Below are positions 35,655-45,301 of a stretch of DNA of 64,000 nt, one piece after another. The notes beneath the pieces were generated by a model that ran no database searches, was not told the origin of the DNA, and saw only the letters and a list, made by a program, of their open reading frames with translations. Source of the DNA: Streptomyces sp. LUP47B (GTDB taxonomy: Bacteria; Actinomycetota; Actinomycetes; Streptomycetales; Streptomycetaceae); the NCBI RefSeq assembly GCF_001746295.1, contig NZ_MJAH01000001.1, forward strand, positions 1,345,188 through 1,409,187, given 5' to 3'. The stretch's first letter is position 1. Every line of letters starts with the position of its first letter. Position numbers and translations under genes: made by a program.

Positions 35655-38090
35655 ATGGCACAGGGCACGGTCCAGGTGACGCACACCGGTACATCGCGGT
35701 GGCGGCGCCGCACAGGTGAGTACGCGTCCCTCGCCGCCGCCCTGGAGGCCGCGGCCGACGGCGACGTGCTCACGGTCGCGCCCGGCACCTACCGGGAGAA
35801 CCTCGTCGTGCAGCGGGCGGTGACCCTGCGCGGCCCCGAAGGATCGCCCGGCTCCGTGCGCATCGCGCCCCTGGACGGGGTGCCGCTGACGGTACGCGCC
35901 TCCGCCGTGGTGCAGGACCTGCACGTGGAGGGCCAGGACGCCGCCGCGCCCGCCCTGCTCGTCGAGGAGGGCACCCCGGAACTCGCCGACATCCGGGTCG
36001 TCACCCGGTCCGCGGCCGGTATCGAGGTCCGCGGCGGAGCCCGCCCGACCGTGCGGCGCTGCACCGTCGACAACCCGGCCGGCATCGGCATCGCCGTACT
36101 GGACGGCGCGGGTGGGGTCTTCGAGGAGTGCGAGATCGTGGCGGCCGGCCAGTCCGGCGTCTCGGTGCGCGGCGGCGCCCACCCGCGCCTGGAGCGCTGC
36201 CGGGTCCACCACACCTCCGGCGCGGGACTGGCGGCCACCGGCGAGAACTCCGCGCTGGAGGCCGTGGGTTGCGAGGTCTACGAGGTCCGCGGCAGCGGCG
36301 TGCAGATCACCGGCCGGGCCACCGCCCACCTCACCGACTGCGATGTGCACCGCACCACCGCCGACGGCGTCACACTCGACACCGACGCGGTGCTGACCCT
36401 CGCCGACTGCCGTATCCACGACATCCCGGAGAACGCGGTCGATCTGCGCTCCCGCTCGGTGCTCACCCTGACCCGCACGACGGTCCGTCAGTTCGGCCGC
36501 AACGGCCTGTCGGTGTGGGACCCGGGCACCCGCGTGGACGCCAACCAGTGCGAGATCTTCGACAGCACCGGCGACTACCCGGCCGTCTGGGTCAGCGACG
36601 GCGCCACCGCCGTGCTCGACTCCTGCCGGGTGCACGACGTGCCGGACGCCCTGTTCGTCCTGGACCGCGGCTCCCGCGCGGACGTCGTCGACAGCGACAT
36701 CTCCCAGGTCCGCAACACGGCCGTGTCGGTGAGTGACGGCGCCACCGCGCAGCTCGACGACTGCCGGATCCGGGACGCGGCGACCGGCGCCTGGTTCCGC
36801 GACCACGGCAGCGGCGGCACCCTCAACAACTGCACCGTGGACGCCACCCAGACCGGCGTGATCGTCACCAAGGGCGCCGACCCGACGATCGAGCGCTGCA
36901 CGGTCGACTCCCCCGCCGAGGCGGGCTTCTACGTGTCGGCGGGCGGCCGCGGCAGCTTCCTGAACTGCCGGGTGACGGGCAGCGGCGGGTACGGCTTCCA
37001 TGTGATAGACGGCTGCCGTACGACGCTCAAGAAGTGCCGCACCGAGCGCTGCGCGCGCGGGGGTTACGAGTTCGCGGACGCCCCGGACGCGGCCGCCGGC
37101 GCGGGTCCCGTCGTCGAGGACTGCACCAGCGACGAGAGCGGGGGCCTGACCCCGCCCGCGGCCCGCGAGACCGCCGTACAGACCGACTCCCTCTCGACCG
37201 GGCTGCTCGGTGCGATCCCGGGGCAGCGGATCACCGAGCAGGAGCCGCTGGTGCTTCCGGCGGAGCCGGAGAAACCCTCGCGCACCTCGAAGGCCGTTCT
37301 CGGCGAACTCGACGCGCTGGTGGGCCTGGACAGCGTCAAGCGCGAGGTGCGGGCGCTCACCGACATGATCGAGGTGGGCCGGCGCCGCCGGCAGGCGGGC
37401 CTCAAGGCGGCGTCCGTCAAGCGCCATCTGGTGTTCACCGGCTCCCCCGGCACCGGCAAGACGACGGTCGCCCGGCTCTACGGCGAGATCCTCGCCTCCC
37501 TCGGTGTCCTGGAGAAGGGCCATCTCGTCGAGGTGTCCCGCGTCGACCTGGTCGGCGAGCACATCGGTTCCACCGCGATCCGCACCCAGGAGGCCTTCGA
37601 CAAGGCGCGCGGCGGAGTGCTGTTCATCGACGAGGCGTACGCGCTGTCGCCGGAGGACTCGGGCCGGGACTTCGGCAAGGAGGCCATCGACACACTGGTG
37701 AAGCTGATGGAGGACCACCGCGAGTCGGTCGTGGTGATCGTCGCGGGCTACACCGCCGAGATGGAGCGGTTCCTGTCGGTCAACCCGGGTGTGGCGTCCC
37801 GCTTCTCACGGACCATCACCTTCAGCGACTACAACCCCGAGGAACTCCTCAGCATCGTGGAGCAGCAGGCCGAGGAGCACGAGTACCGGCTGGCACCGGG
37901 CGCCGCTCAGGCTCTGCTGAAGTACTTCACGGTGCTGCCCAAGGGCCCCGCCTTCGGCAACGGCCGTACCGCGCGCCAGACCTTCGAGGCGATGGTGGAG
38001 CGGCACGCGAGCCGGGTCGCCCAGGTGGACGACCCGACCACGGACGACCTGACCCTGCTCTACGCCGAGGATCTGCCCGAGTCGTCCTGA
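35655..38090 (+). CDS. beta-helix repeat / AAA+ ATPase fusion (EccA/CbbX-like)
   Basis: 811 residues in two parts. Residues 20-490 are right-handed parallel beta-helix repeats, each about 20-23 residues with the shape [16 protein letters not shown] or [16 protein letters not shown]. Residues 545-811 are a CbbX/SpoVK/EccA-type AAA+ ATPase: [20 protein letters not shown], Walker [12 protein letters not shown] (about 596), Walker [12 protein letters not shown] (about 654), sensor 1 VVVIVAGYT and the Arg-finger region [14 protein letters not shown]. No signal peptide, so the beta-helix is cytoplasmic. It may present a substrate-recognition surface for the ATPase. ATG 35655 fits the domain start; the frame opens at 35589. 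Confidence 0.9.
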   Translation: MAQGTVQVTHTGTSRWRRRTGEYASLAAALEAAADGDVLTVAPGTYRENLVVQRAVTLRGPEGSPGSVRIAPLDGVPLTVRASAVVQDLHVEGQDAAAPALLVEEGTPELADIRVVTRSAAGIEVRGGARPTVRRCTVDNPAGIGIAVLDGAGGVFEECEIVAAGQSGVSVRGGAHPRLERCRVHHTSGAGLAATGENSALEAVGCEVYEVRGSGVQITGRATAHLTDCDVHRTTADGVTLDTDAVLTLADCRIHDIPENAVDLRSRSVLTLTRTTVRQFGRNGLSVWDPGTRVDANQCEIFDSTGDYPAVWVSDGATAVLDSCRVHDVPDALFVLDRGSRADVVDSDISQVRNTAVSVSDGATAQLDDCRIRDAATGAWFRDHGSGGTLNNCTVDATQTGVIVTKGADPTIERCTVDSPAEAGFYVSAGGRGSFLNCRVTGSGGYGFHVIDGCRTTLKKCRTERCARGGYEFADAPDAAAGAGPVVEDCTSDESGGLTPPAARETAVQTDSLSTGLLGAIPGQRITEQEPLVLPAEPEKPSRTSKAVLGELDALVGLDSVKREVRALTDMIEVGRRRRQAGLKAASVKRHLVFTGSPGTGKTTVARLYGEILASLGVLEKGHLVEVSRVDLVGEHIGSTAIRTQEAFDKARGGVLFIDEAYALSPEDSGRDFGKEAIDTLVKLMEDHRESVVVIVAGYTAEMERFLSVNPGVASRFSRTITFSDYNPEELLSIVEQQAEEHEYRLAPGAAQALLKYFTVLPKGPAFGNGRTARQTFEAMVERHASRVAQVDDPTTDDLTLLYAEDLPESS

Positions 38091-40378
38091 GACCGCGGGC
38101 CCGGTACGTCCGGCTGCAGCCGGCCCAGCAGTTTCGCCCGCTCCTCGGCGAAGACCGGATCGGCCTGATAGTCGGAGTGGCCCAGGATCTGCGCGGGCAG
38201 CGGATGCAGATCGGTACGGCCGTAGGCGAGCGGGTCCTTCAGGGGTTCCCGGTCCACCTCGGGACCGCAGTCGCCGGGCAGCCGGACCGGCCCGCCGATG
38301 GGGTCGGTGAGCCGGTAGAGGTTGCGCCAGCAGTCCACGTCGTGGTGCAGCGCGGTGAGCGCGGCCGGACCGAAGTGGGCCGGGAACCAGCGGCCGTAGA
38401 GGCGCTCCAGCGGGGAACCGTAGGTCAGCAGGGCGACCCGCTTGCGGACCGCCGGCTCCAGCTGCCAGGCCGCGGCGGCCGCGAGCACGCTCCCCTGGGA
38501 GTGGCCGGAGATGACCAGTCGGCCCCGCGTGGCCCGGGTCCAGGTGGCGATCCGCCAGGTCAGGTCCGGTACGGCACGCTCGGCGTAGCAGGGCGGGGCG
38601 AAGGGGTGGGCGGCGCGCGGCCAGAAGGTGCCCACGTCCCAGAGGATGCCGATGGTCCGGCGCGCGGAGGGGTCCTTGTAGGCGCGGCGGCCCCAGGTGA
38701 CGAACAGGATGAAGCCGAGTCCGATCAGCCAGGAGCCGAGGGCCTGCGCGGTCTCGGCGGCGCTCTCGACGAAGGCGTACGCCCCCTCGGCGGCCTTGCC
38801 GGGTGTCTGATGGGAGGTCAGAGCGCCCACGAGCGCTCCGGCGCCGAGGAGCAGGGTGCTGGCCGATGTCACCCCGACCAGACGGGGCCCCCGGTCCGTC
38901 AGCGCCGCCATCGCGCGGGTGCGGGCGATGCGGCGGGTCCGTGCCGCGTCCCTGGGCTCGGCGGGGTACTCGCTTTCCACCGTGCCCAGTTGGTCCCGTT
39001 CGGAGCGCAAGGTGCGCCGGCCGAGCCAGGCGCAGTGCCCCAGCAGCACGACGAGGACCAGCGGGATCACCGAGGCCTGCCAGGTCAGCAGGACCGGCGG
39101 CCCGAGGATGGTCGCGCCGGTACCGTCCAGCCAGTCCGCCACGCGCTGCGACACCCCGCCGGACATCACACCGCCGAGGGCGCAGGCCAGCATCGCCACG
39201 GCCGGTCCGCCGAGGCCCCGCATCGCGGCGCGGGGGTCGGGATGCGTGCGGTACAGCAGGTGGGCGACCACGGCCAGGGCGATGATCAGCAGGCCCTGTA
39301 CGAAGGCGATGCCGCCGAAGGTGGCGTCCCCCGCCAGCCTGCCGTGCGACTCCCACCCGGGCCGCGCCCACCCGGCGTACACCGCGGCGAGGGCGAGCAG
39401 GACGAGCGCGGCGAGCGGCAGACGTCGTACGAGGTGCTGGTCGAGTTGCCGGTCGAGATACCTCTCGCTGCGGCCGCGGCGGCACACCACCCAGACGACG
39501 GCGACCCCGGCGGCGACGAGACCGGCCTCCAGGACCCGGCCGAGCGTGTCGAGCAGTGCGGGGCCGCCCGGTTCGCGGTCGAAGCGGGCCGCCGTGGAAC
39601 TGACCGCCGCGGCGATCGTCAGCAGGCCCGCGGCGGTGTGCGCAGCACGCAGGCGGGCGACCAGACGGCGGCCGTACCAGAAGCCCGGCCGGCCGAGCGC
39701 GGTGCGGCCGTCGTCCGCCTCCGGCCCGCCCTCGCGGGACATGGGCTGTTGCGACTCGTAGGCGCTCCAGGTGCGGTGGGACAGGTACCAGAGGAGGCCG
39801 GTGAGCGCCGCCGGGACCAGGGCCGCGAGCGCGAGGCGCCGGCCCGGCCTGCTCCACCAGCCGTCGTCGGAGATGTCGGGCGACAGGAAGCCCAGCCAGG
39901 AGTGCGACTCGGCACACGCGCGTGTGCCCGCGCACTGCCAGGCCGCGAGGTCCAGGGCGACCTCGCAGGCGGCGGCGACCAGCAGAACCGTCAGGGTCAG
40001 ACCGGCGAGCCGTACCAGCAGGCCGTAGAGACGCACGGTCTTTTTGCGGCCGCGTGCGGTGGGGCGCATCCAGTGGGCGAGGTTGACCACCATGAACGGC
40101 AGTAACAGCAGCCACAGGGCGCGGGTGCCGTTGCCGGAGGTCAGGTTGCACCAGACGTACGCCTCGGGCACCGGGCCGGTACGGCCGTCGCGCTGTCCCT
40201 TCTCGGCGTCGACGTCGTCGGCGCGCCGGAAGACGGCCGCGATGTCGTCGCCGGTGATCCGCACCGTGCGCGGATCGTCGAGCATCTTCTCCGGCGTGGT
40301 GCCGCCCACTCCGTGGACCAGGAGCTCGAGGGCGGTTCCGGATTCTTCTGGCCGGGCGGCCGAGCCGTCCCCGCCCAT
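38060..40378 (-). CDS. multi-pass membrane protein with split lipase-like hydrolase motifs
   Basis: 772 residues. The N-terminus has [19 protein letters not shown], typical of an alpha/beta-hydrolase oxyanion strand. About ten membrane helices follow, then the nucleophile elbow [12 protein letters not shown] around residue 625 and a soluble C-terminus ([20 protein letters not shown]). Thus one hydrolase fold appears to be interrupted by a large membrane domain. ATG 40378 lacks a good ribosome site; GTG 40396 follows GGGGGAA and is possible. The stop codon lies inside the beta-helix/AAA gene's 3' end, a 31-base tail-to-tail overlap. Confidence 0.85.
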   Translation of the reverse strand: MGGDGSAARPEESGTALELLVHGVGGTTPEKMLDDPRTVRITGDDIAAVFRRADDVDAEKGQRDGRTGPVPEAYVWCNLTSGNGTRALWLLLLPFMVVNLAHWMRPTARGRKKTVRLYGLLVRLAGLTLTVLLVAAACEVALDLAAWQCAGTRACAESHSWLGFLSPDISDDGWWSRPGRRLALAALVPAALTGLLWYLSHRTWSAYESQQPMSREGGPEADDGRTALGRPGFWYGRRLVARLRAAHTAAGLLTIAAAVSSTAARFDREPGGPALLDTLGRVLEAGLVAAGVAVVWVVCRRGRSERYLDRQLDQHLVRRLPLAALVLLALAAVYAGWARPGWESHGRLAGDATFGGIAFVQGLLIIALAVVAHLLYRTHPDPRAAMRGLGGPAVAMLACALGGVMSGGVSQRVADWLDGTGATILGPPVLLTWQASVIPLVLVVLLGHCAWLGRRTLRSERDQLGTVESEYPAEPRDAARTRRIARTRAMAALTDRGPRLVGVTSASTLLLGAGALVGALTSHQTPGKAAEGAYAFVESAAETAQALGSWLIGLGFILFVTWGRRAYKDPSARRTIGILWDVGTFWPRAAHPFAPPCYAERAVPDLTWRIATWTRATRGRLVISGHSQGSVLAAAAAWQLEPAVRKRVALLTYGSPLERLYGRWFPAHFGPAALTALHHDVDCWRNLYRLTDPIGGPVRLPGDCGPEVDREPLKDPLAYGRTDLHPLPAQILGHSDYQADPVFAEERAKLLGRLQPDVPGPRSQDDSGRSSA

Positions 40379-40686
40379 GGTCGTGACACGTTCCACTGTT
40401 GTCGCACTTCCCCCGTGACGCGCTGTCGGCATCTGTCCGTGCGGGCACAAGGATCTCCGGTCTGCGCGATGCGCACACCCCTCGTCACGGAATCTCCCCG
40501 ATCCGGGTGACGGCCGGCGCCCGGGTGTCACCCCGGTGGCAGGAGCGCGTCGGGGCGGTCGGTGGCACTCCCCGCCGGGGCCCGTGCGAGTATGGGACCT
40601 CCCGCGCGCCAGGGTCGGGCAAAATGTGCTTGTGGGAGAGGGTGCGCAGGGCATGTCGGACGGCAGGCGAAAGGACCGGAGCGTAC

Positions 40687-41517
40687 GTGAGTGAGAATCA
40701 GAACCTCCTCGCGGAGCAGCGGCGCGCCCTGATCCTGGACGAGGTCCGGCGCCGAGGCGGGGTGCGCGTCAACGAGCTGACCCGCAAGCTCGGCGTGTCG
40801 GACATGACGGTACGGCGTGATCTGGACGCGCTGGCCCGCCAGGGTGTGCTGGAGAAGGTGCACGGCGGCGCCGTCCCGGTGGTCGAGGCGAGCACCCACG
40901 AGCCGGGCTTCGAGGCGAAGTCGGGTCTGGAGCTGACCGCCAAGGAGGACATCGCGCGGTCGGCGGCGGAGCTGGTCGCTCCGGGCACCGCGATCGCGCT
41001 GTCGGGCGGTACGACGACGTTCGCGCTGGCCCACCATCTGCTCGATGTGCCCGATCTGACCGTCGTCACGAACTCGGTGCGGGTCGCCGACGTGTTCCAC
41101 GCGGCGCAGCGCACCACGGGGCCCCGTCAGGGCGCGGCCACCGTCGTACTGACCGGCGGTGTGCGCACCCCGTCCGACTCGCTGGTGGGCCCGGTGGCCG
41201 ACCAGGCGATCGGGGCGCTCCACTTCGACGTGCTCTTCCTCGGTGTGCACGGGATATCGGTCGAGGCCGGACTGTCGACGCCGAACCTCGCGGAGGCCGA
41301 GACCAACCGGCGTCTCGTGCAGTCGGCGCGGCGGGTCGTGGTGGTCGCCGACCACACCAAGTGGGGCACGGTGGGCCTGAGTTCGTTCGCCTCGCTGGAG
41401 CAGGTCGACACGCTGGTCACGGACGCGGGGCTGCCGGCCGGGGCGCGCGCGGAGGTCTCCGAGCATCTGCGGCGGCTGGTCGTGGCCGGTGAGTCCGTCG
41501 ACGATACAGACAGCTGA
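40687..41517 (+). CDS. DeoR-family transcriptional regulator
   Basis: 276-residue repressor. The N-terminal DeoR helix-turn-helix is EQRRALILDEVRRRGGVRVN then ELTRKLGVSDMTVRRDLDAL, followed by the family motif LEKVHGGA. The C-terminal sugar-phosphate-sensing domain has GTAIALSGGTTTFALAHHL, VVTNSVRVADV and LFLGVHGISVEAGLSTPN. GTG 40687 has GGAG five bases upstream. Its effector is likely a phosphorylated sugar. No sugar gene is adjacent; the aldolase/SIS operon at 56.7-58.4 kb is a possible target but that is speculation. Confidence 0.92.
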   Translation: MSENQNLLAEQRRALILDEVRRRGGVRVNELTRKLGVSDMTVRRDLDALARQGVLEKVHGGAVPVVEASTHEPGFEAKSGLELTAKEDIARSAAELVAPGTAIALSGGTTTFALAHHLLDVPDLTVVTNSVRVADVFHAAQRTTGPRQGAATVVLTGGVRTPSDSLVGPVADQAIGALHFDVLFLGVHGISVEAGLSTPNLAEAETNRRLVQSARRVVVVADHTKWGTVGLSSFASLEQVDTLVTDAGLPAGARAEVSEHLRRLVVAGESVDDTDS

Positions 41518-41568
41518 CTGGCCGTCAGTTAGGGTGACACTTCCCGTTCGAGGCCAGGGGGTGTGTCC

Positions 41569-42048
41569 ATGGTTCACCAACTGCGTGAGGTGGGGCTCGA
41601 CTTCATCGGGACCGCGCCGGTACGGCTGGTGTTCGCCCAGCAGATGTCCGCCCCGCCGGAGGACGTTCACCGGGCGCTCGCCGAGGACGTACCGGGGTGG
41701 GAGGAATGGTTCTCCGCGGTGACGCTGGCCCGTTCGACCGGGGACGGTTCGACCCGGGAGATCCACCTCAAGGGCGGCGGGCGCTTCCAGGAGACGGTCC
41801 TCGCGGCGAAGGCGCCCGAACTGTACGCCTACCGCGTCGACGTGGCCAACGCTCCCGGTGCCCGCGCCATCGCCGAGGAGTGGCGGCTCACCCCCGCCGG
41901 GGCGGGCACCCACGTGCGCTGGACGTTCGCCGTGGACGGCACGGCGGCCTTCCGCCTCGTCGCGAGGCTCGGGCGCGCCGGCCTGGGACGGGCCTTCCGG
42001 GACGCGGTCCGCACCCTGGACCGGCGGCTCGCGACGCAGGGGTCCTAG
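41569..42048 (+). CDS. SRPBCC-family (polyketide cyclase/START-like) protein
   Basis: 159-residue hydrophobic-cavity protein. Typical strands: VRLVFAQQMSAPPEDVHRAL, WFSAVTLARSTGDGSTREI, RAIAEEWRLTPAGAGTHVRW and the long C-terminal helix LGRAFRDAVRTLDRRLAT. Members bind lipids, hormones or polyketides, or act as Hsp90 activators; no residues settle which. ATG 41569 follows AGGGGG at seven bases; a GTG at 41563 is in frame. The gene begins 51 bases after the DeoR-family gene and may be co-transcribed. A repeat array starts right after its stop codon. Confidence 0.82.
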   Translation: MVHQLREVGLDFIGTAPVRLVFAQQMSAPPEDVHRALAEDVPGWEEWFSAVTLARSTGDGSTREIHLKGGGRFQETVLAAKAPELYAYRVDVANAPGARAIAEEWRLTPAGAGTHVRWTFAVDGTAAFRLVARLGRAGLGRAFRDAVRTLDRRLATQGS

Positions 42049-42596
42049 CCGGGGCGTCCTGGGCGATCGGAGGGGCGTGCCGTGAGGGCCAACCTCTCGT
42101 ACGGTCGGCTATCGGGCTCGGCCGACAGAAGCAGTACGCCCGAGGCGCCCTGAGCCGGGCGTCCGTGAGGGCTCACCGCTCGACCGGCCGCCCACCCGGC
42201 TCCGCCCACAGAAGCACCACGCCCGGGCGCCCCCGGTGCGCAGTACCCGCAAGGGCGCACCGATCGACCAGCCACCCACCCGGCTCGGCCCACAGAAGCA
42301 CCACGCCCAGGCGCCCTGATGCGATCGGAGCGGCAGCACCCGTGAAGGCTCACCGCTCGCCGACCCCCCACCCGGCTCCACCCGCAGAAGCACCACACCC
42401 GGGCGTCCCCGGTGCAATCGGAGCGCAGTACCCGCAAGGGCTCACCACTCGACCGGCCACCCACCCGGCTCGGCCCACAGAAGCACCGCGCCCGGGCACC
42501 CCCGGTGCGATCGGAGCGGCAGCACCCGTGAAGGCTCACCGCTCGCCGACCCCCACCCCGCTCCGCCCACAGAAGCACCACGCCGATGGGCCGCGT
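42049..42596. repeat. six-unit imperfect tandem repeat array between convergent genes
   Basis: Six copies of a unit of about 83-93 bases, each containing CACCCGGCTC-SGCCCACAGAAGCACCACG. The CAGAAG element starts at 42126, 42209, 42293, 42385, 42478 and 42570. Two subtypes alternate in the later units: one with GGAGCGGCAGCACCCGTGAA, the other with CAGTACCCGCAAGGG, so the last four units look like a duplicated pair. Spacing is not a multiple of three and frames differ between copies, so it is not coding. It lies between the SRPBCC and PLP-enzyme 3' ends. Confidence 0.88.
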
Positions 42597-42623
42597 GTGG
42601 CCCGCTCGAGGCGGACGTAGACG

Positions 42624-43769
42624 CTAGTGGCTGTCGGGAGAGACCTGGCCGGGCCACACCCCCGTCTGCAGCAGTGCTGCGATCGCCGTCGTGTACGGCT
42701 CGATGTCCAGGCTCTGCTCGGCCAGCCATGCGTCCGAGTAGTACTTGTCCAGGTACCGGTCGCCGGGGTCGCAGAGCAGGGTGACGACGCTCCCCTGGCG
42801 TCCTTCGGCCACCATCTCGGCGATGATCTTCAGCGCGCTCCACAGTCCGGTGCCGGTCGAGCCGCCCGCCCTGCGGCCGATGGCCCGCTCCAGGGCGCGC
42901 ACGGCGGCCACGCTGGCCGCGTCCGGGACCTTCATCATGCGGTCGATCGCCCCGGGCACGAAGCTCGGCTCCATGCGCGGCCGGCCGATGCCCTCGATGC
43001 GCGAACCGCAGTCGCACGTGACGTCCGGATCGCCGGTGGTCCAGCCCTCGAAGAAACAGGAGTTCTCCGGATCGGCCACACAGATGCGGGTGTCGTGCTG
43101 CATGTAGTGGACGTACCGGGCGATGGTCGCCGAGGTGCCGCCGGTGCCGGCCGTGGCGACGATCCACGCGGGCTCCGGGAAACGCTCCAACTCCAGTTGG
43201 CGGAAGATGGATTCGGCGATGTTGTTGTTGCCGCGCCAGTCCGTGGCCCGTTCCGCGTAGGTGAACTGGTCCATGTAGTGGCCGCCGGTCTCCACCGCGA
43301 GACGGGCCGACTCCTCGTACATCGTGCGCGGGTCGTCGACGAAGTGGCACCGGCCGCCGTGGAACTCGATGAGGCGGATCTTCTCGGCGCTCGTCGTGCG
43401 CGGCATGACCGCGATGAAGGGCACACCGATCAGCTTCGCGAAGTACGCCTCGGACACGGCAGTCGAGCCGCTGGACGCCTCGATCACCGGGCGGCCCCGC
43501 CGGATCCAGCCATTGCACAGGCCGTAGAGGAAGAGCGAACGGGCGAGCCGGTGCTTGAGGCTGCCGGTCGGGTGGGTCGACTCGTCCTTGAGGTACAGGT
43601 CGATGCCCCACATCTCCGGGAGCGGGAAGCGCAGAAGATGTGTGTCGGCCGAGCGGTTGGCGTCGGCCTGGACCTTGCGGACGGCTTCTTTCAGCCAGCC
43701 GCGATAGCCGGTGTCGCTGCGGTCGACATCGAGGGTTTCGCCGGTCCGGGTCTGCTGAGGGGTGCTCAC
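42624..43769 (-). CDS. cds1: PLP-dependent cysteine synthase/desulfhydrase family enzyme
   Basis: 381-residue fold-type II PLP enzyme, similar to mycobacterial Cds1 (L-cysteine desulfhydrase). The PLP lysine is Lys72 in [33 protein letters not shown] binds the cofactor phosphate or substrate, and [15 protein letters not shown] is the glycine-rich loop. The [16 protein letters not shown] segment with two cysteines is typical of this subgroup and absent from CysK. Expected reaction: cysteine to H2S, pyruvate and ammonia. ATG 43769 is preceded by GGAGC; a TATGAT element lies about 57 bases upstream on the minus strand. Confidence 0.87.
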   Translation of the reverse strand: MSTPQQTRTGETLDVDRSDTGYRGWLKEAVRKVQADANRSADTHLLRFPLPEMWGIDLYLKDESTHPTGSLKHRLARSLFLYGLCNGWIRRGRPVIEASSGSTAVSEAYFAKLIGVPFIAVMPRTTSAEKIRLIEFHGGRCHFVDDPRTMYEESARLAVETGGHYMDQFTYAERATDWRGNNNIAESIFRQLELERFPEPAWIVATAGTGGTSATIARYVHYMQHDTRICVADPENSCFFEGWTTGDPDVTCDCGSRIEGIGRPRMEPSFVPGAIDRMMKVPDAASVAAVRALERAIGRRAGGSTGTGLWSALKIIAEMVAEGRQGSVVTLLCDPGDRYLDKYYSDAWLAEQSLDIEPYTTAIAALLQTGVWPGQVSPDSH

Positions 43770-44117
43770 GGCGGGGCTCCTAACACTTCGCGCCGACGGC
43801 GCGTCGCGCGGCCGATGGCTCGATCATAGACACCTTCCGCACGCTTCTCACCTGCATAAACACACCTTTGAGAGCCCCAAAGACACCCCTGGGGTCACAT
43901 CGGAAGGCGGCCACGGGGGCGCATTCGGACGAGTGCTCCGGGCGCCCCCGGCGAGATGTCATGCGCACTGGTGCTGGACGCCCGTGGCGGGCAGACTGCA
44001 CCGGACGGGACGGATGTCTCGCACGGGGGCGCACACTGGATCACGACAGGAGCCGGCTCTCGGCCCAAACGGGAGCCACGGGCCGGCACACCCACGCGCA
44101 CAAGGGGGCGGGGCGGC
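43770..44117. other. divergent intergenic region, possible promoters only
   Basis: About 350 bases. On the minus strand TATGAT (43826-43831 in plus coordinates ATCATA) could be the -10 of the Cds1-like gene. A short inverted repeat ACCCC-TG-GGGT lies near 43886-43896. The plus-strand frame of the next gene reaches back to 43956 but has no start signal. Nothing else seen. Confidence 0.4.
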
Positions 44118-44441
44118 ATGGCGGAGCCGGAGTTCACGGCTACGGGCGTGCGGATCGGGAAGAGGCTGCGCTCGCTCACCCGGGCCGGTCAGGTCCGGAT
44201 CAACGACGGCAGACTGGAACTGCTCACCAGTTACGGCAGCGAGATCGACAGCGCGCCCGTACAGGCGGTGCGCGCCTCCAAGCCCTGGTTCGCGGCGGAC
44301 GACCGAGCCCTCGCTGACCTCAACGGCAACCGGTATCTGCTGACCCTGGGCGAGCACGACCCCGCTCCGGGCGAACCGGGGCCGCCCGCCGCACGCCGGT
44401 TCATCGAGGCCGTACGCAGGGCTGCGGGTCGTAGCCGCTGA
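44118..44441 (+). CDS. small conserved actinobacterial protein, unknown function
   Basis: 107 residues, soluble and mildly basic: MAEPEFTATGVRIGKRLRSL, then QVRINDGRLELLTSYGSEID, VQAVRASKPWFAADDRALAD and LNGNRYLLTLGEHD. I recognise no domain. The beta-strand-rich middle resembles a small PH-like barrel, a weak impression. The ATG has GGGGCGG upstream. Codon use is normal. The next gene starts 186 bases later. Confidence 0.72.
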   Translation: MAEPEFTATGVRIGKRLRSLTRAGQVRINDGRLELLTSYGSEIDSAPVQAVRASKPWFAADDRALADLNGNRYLLTLGEHDPAPGEPGPPAARRFIEAVRRAAGRSR

Positions 44442-44627
44442 ATCACCGCGAGTTGCGGTATCCCACCTCCTGAGTCACGCTGATCTCACATCACTCTGGG
44501 TTAACCGGCGATCACGCTGCGAACCAGCCCGCCGGGCACGACAGCAGGCGGCCGTTTTCACGCAGGCACCTGCTGGATCGATCCGAACTCCGTGTTCTTC
44601 CGGACCTCACGTCGGGGAGTCGCAGCC

Positions 44628-45149
44628 GTGATCAGTTATCCGAGCAGGCACTGCACGGTGGAGCTTCAAGCCCTGCCGTCGCGGATCGGCCAGGTCCGCA
44701 GAATCCTTTCTGCGCAGTTGCGCTACTGGCATATGGATCCCCTCATCGACCGGGCCGTGCTCGGTGTGACGGAGCTTTTGACCAACGTCCACCGCCATGC
44801 CCAGCCCGACAAGACGTGCACCGTGGAGATCGAGCTGCTGCTCGACCGGCTCACGGTCTCGGTGCACGACCACGACCCGCGTCTGCCGGTCGTGGCCGAC
44901 CTCAAGGACACCGAGCCGCTCGCCACGTGCGGGCGAGGGCTCGCGATGGTCGCCGCGGTCAGCGAGAGCTGGGGCGTGCGGCCGGACGGCGAGTCGGGAA
45001 AGGCCGTGTGGTTCACACTGCCGACACCCTCCGCCGCGCGGCCCCAGCGGCGGACCGTCCTTGACAAGACCGCGCTCCGGTACGCCGAGGTGCGGGTCGA
45101 AGGCCGCAGGCCCGAACACGCTCCCGCCCGGTCCGCCGTTGCCGGCTGA
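44628..45149 (+). CDS. anti-sigma-type ATP-binding protein (HATPase_c_2)
   Basis: 173 residues, RsbW-like serine kinase fold. N-box ELLTNVHRHA, G1-like VHDHDPRLP and G2-like GRGLAMVAAVSESWGV are visible; WFTLP ends the fold. Streptomyces carry dozens of such genes, generally thought to bind sigma or anti-anti-sigma factors. The C-terminal tail (RRTVLDKTALRYAEVRVEGR) is extra. GTG 44628 has GGGGAG eight bases upstream. No sigma factor or antagonist is adjacent, so the partner is unknown. The SpoIIE phosphatase at 11.8 kb is a conceivable partner class. Confidence 0.9.
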   Translation: MISYPSRHCTVELQALPSRIGQVRRILSAQLRYWHMDPLIDRAVLGVTELLTNVHRHAQPDKTCTVEIELLLDRLTVSVHDHDPRLPVVADLKDTEPLATCGRGLAMVAAVSESWGVRPDGESGKAVWFTLPTPSAARPQRRTVLDKTALRYAEVRVEGRRPEHAPARSAVAG

Positions 45150-45301
45150 CCGGGCGGTGACGACTCCTTCTTTTCGCTCGCTCGCGCCCGCGCACCTCCA
45201 GCGGTGCCGGGTCGACGATCGTGCTCAGCCCTTCGGGCCCGCACGCGTTCGTCGTCCCGGCACCGGCGCGCCCCTCCGGCTCAGCCACGGGCCCTTGCCC
45301 G

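Noticed and set aside
34821-37718. Long minus-strand open frame opposite the beta-helix protein
   Set aside because: Composition is typical of an antisense frame in high-GC DNA, and the plus strand holds clear beta-helix and AAA motifs.
42049-42596. Possible CRISPR array
   Set aside because: The repeated unit is conserved along its whole length and has no unique spacers of constant size; unit length varies 83-93 bases and no cas genes are nearby.
44592-44627. Earlier start for the HATPase gene
   Set aside because: The added residues (FFRTSRRGVAA) have no homologue-like character; GTG 44628 has a well-placed GGGGAG.
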